The position numbers and the translations under genes are program-made. The notes under the pieces were generated by a model. It was given only the letters and a program-made list of their open reading frames with translations. It did no database searches and was not told where the DNA came from. Shown here piece by piece: positions 63,115 to 64,000 of a stretch of 64,000 nucleotides of DNA (position 1 is the stretch's first letter; each line of letters begins with the position of its first letter). This DNA comes from Topomyia yanbarensis (Eukaryota > Arthropoda > Insecta > Diptera > Culicidae), in the NCBI RefSeq assembly GCF_030247195.1, contig NC_080670.1, positions 95,081,416-95,145,415 on the forward strand. The letters are read 5' to 3'.

Positions 63115-64000
63115 TATTTTTGCCTTTCTCAATAGAAAGGTATTGCAATTGCTAACCGACTTTTTAACGGAGGCCCGGAGGGCCGAGTGACATATATCAT
63201 TCGATTCAGTTCGTCGAGTTCGGCAAATGTCTGTGTATGTATGTGTGTGTGTATGTGCGTCTGTGTGTGTGTACGCGAACACAATCTCACTCACTTTTCT
63301 CAGAGATGGATGAACCGATTTTTACAAACTTAGTCCCAAATGAAAGGTGCAACGTTCTTATAGGCTGCTATTGAATTTCTAATGGATCCGACTTCCGGTT
63401 CCGGAATTACAGGGTGATGAGTACGATCACGCAGAAAACGTCGATTTTAAGAAATTCTGCAATGAATGTATAATGGTGAAAATTTTTCCAAAATGTGACC
63501 ACAACTGCTTCGATTTGTAGTACTAGGTCATTAACAGACATTCAAAGTCTCTTTGGTCACATTGGCCACCATCATCGGTTCCGGAAGCCCCGGCGGAAGT
63601 ATCCAAATTCAGAGTAACAGTCACATCGGTTTCTCGGAGATGGCCAGACCGATTCGACTAAACTTGACCTCAAATGAAAGGTATTGCGTCCCCGTAAATG
63701 GCTATTAAATTTTATCCCCAACCGACTTCCGGTTCCGGAGTTACGGGTTGTGGCGTGCGATCACATAGCAAATTGTGATTCAAACCGATACCCCGATGGA
63801 AGCAAAAAAGGTAAAAATTTCGCTAAAATGTCTCTCAAATAACTTAACTTTGCAGTTCTAGGTCACCGACGGCCAAACAAACTTTCGTTGACTACATTGA
63901 CCACCATAGACGGTTCCGGAAGTGCCCGGGAAAAGCGGCCATCTTTCATAACTAGCAAACTCATATCAGTTTCTCGGAAATGGTTGGGCCGATTTTCACA
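63115..64000 (+). repeat. Dispersed repeat R with internal 335-340-bp periodicity
   Basis: A full left end (CCTTTCTCAATAGAAAGG, GGCCCGGAGGGCC, TTCGTCGAGTTCGGCAAATG, a TG-rich core at about 63227-63272), then three reiterations of a CTC.GAGATGG..G.ACCGAT unit starting at 63299, 63633 and 63973. It runs off the window. It is non-coding. Confidence 0.75.

Noticed and set aside
1..64000. tRNA, rRNA or host protein-coding genes
   Set aside because: None seen: no cloverleaf box pairs, no rRNA-like blocks, and every substantial frame maps to a mobile element or simple repeat.

Overview
The window is eukaryotic. It looks like gene-poor, repeat-packed DNA from a dipteran, most likely a mosquito. That call rests on the mix of R1-clade, CR1-like, Penelope-like and Gypsy retroelements, on TA- and 8-bp-TSD MITEs, and on an interspersed repeat carrying a (TGTA)n or (TG)n core that I associate with mosquito genomes. 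No host protein-coding gene, tRNA or rRNA gene could be supported; nearly all long reading frames belong to mobile elements.

Layout. 1-9851 is AT-rich unassigned DNA with copies of the dispersed repeat (called R here), a TA-flanked TIR element (6837-7769) and a fold-back hairpin. From 9852 to 59383 there is a head-to-tail train of R1-clade non-LTR retrotransposons, all on the minus strand. In element 5'->3' order (descending coordinates) it reads: (TGTA)n array 59384-60308; copy 5 (family B, 59383->41257); array 41194-41256; copy 6 (3' fragment, 41193->40190); array 39481-40189; copy 3 (family A, 39480->34081); copy 4 (family B, 34080->22967); a short array 22948-22966; copy 2 (family A, 22947->12533); and copy 1 (5'-truncated family A, 12532->9852). 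The outermost array is the internal microsatellite of an R repeat, whose body continues at 60309-60560. Read on the minus strand the arrays are (ACAT)n, the target type described for Waldo-like R1 elements.

Younger elements are nested in this train. An apparently intact CR1-like element (13784-18264) lies in copy 2, and a TA-flanked MITE (22030-22891) in its 5' UTR. A Penelope-like element with an inverted partial copy and pLTRs (24437-29379, 11-bp TSD) lies in copy 4. A 301-bp hAT-type MITE (36229-36529, 8-bp TSD) and an 863-bp TIR element (38060-38922) lie in copy 3. A Gypsy-type LTR retrotransposon with near-identical LTRs (41609-53480, TSD CTCC) lies in the 3' UTR of copy 5. The Gypsy carries an accessory ORF, gag, pol reached through a likely -1 frameshift site, and a C-terminally truncated F/Env-like ORF whose splice signals are recognisable.

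60309-64000 holds further R-type repeats, a relative of the 5.6-kb repeat, and a second Penelope-type endonuclease fragment followed by a hammerhead-ribozyme-like motif.

The most noteworthy signals are: the ordered insertion of R1 elements into (ACAT)n tracts; a stem-loop with a conserved 22-nt loop and covarying stem at matching 3'-UTR positions of two R1 families; a chain of intron-like GT-AG intervals on the antisense strand between pol and env of the Gypsy; and the coherent frameshift and splice signals of that Gypsy. Reading frames were inspected by eye; no database search was possible.
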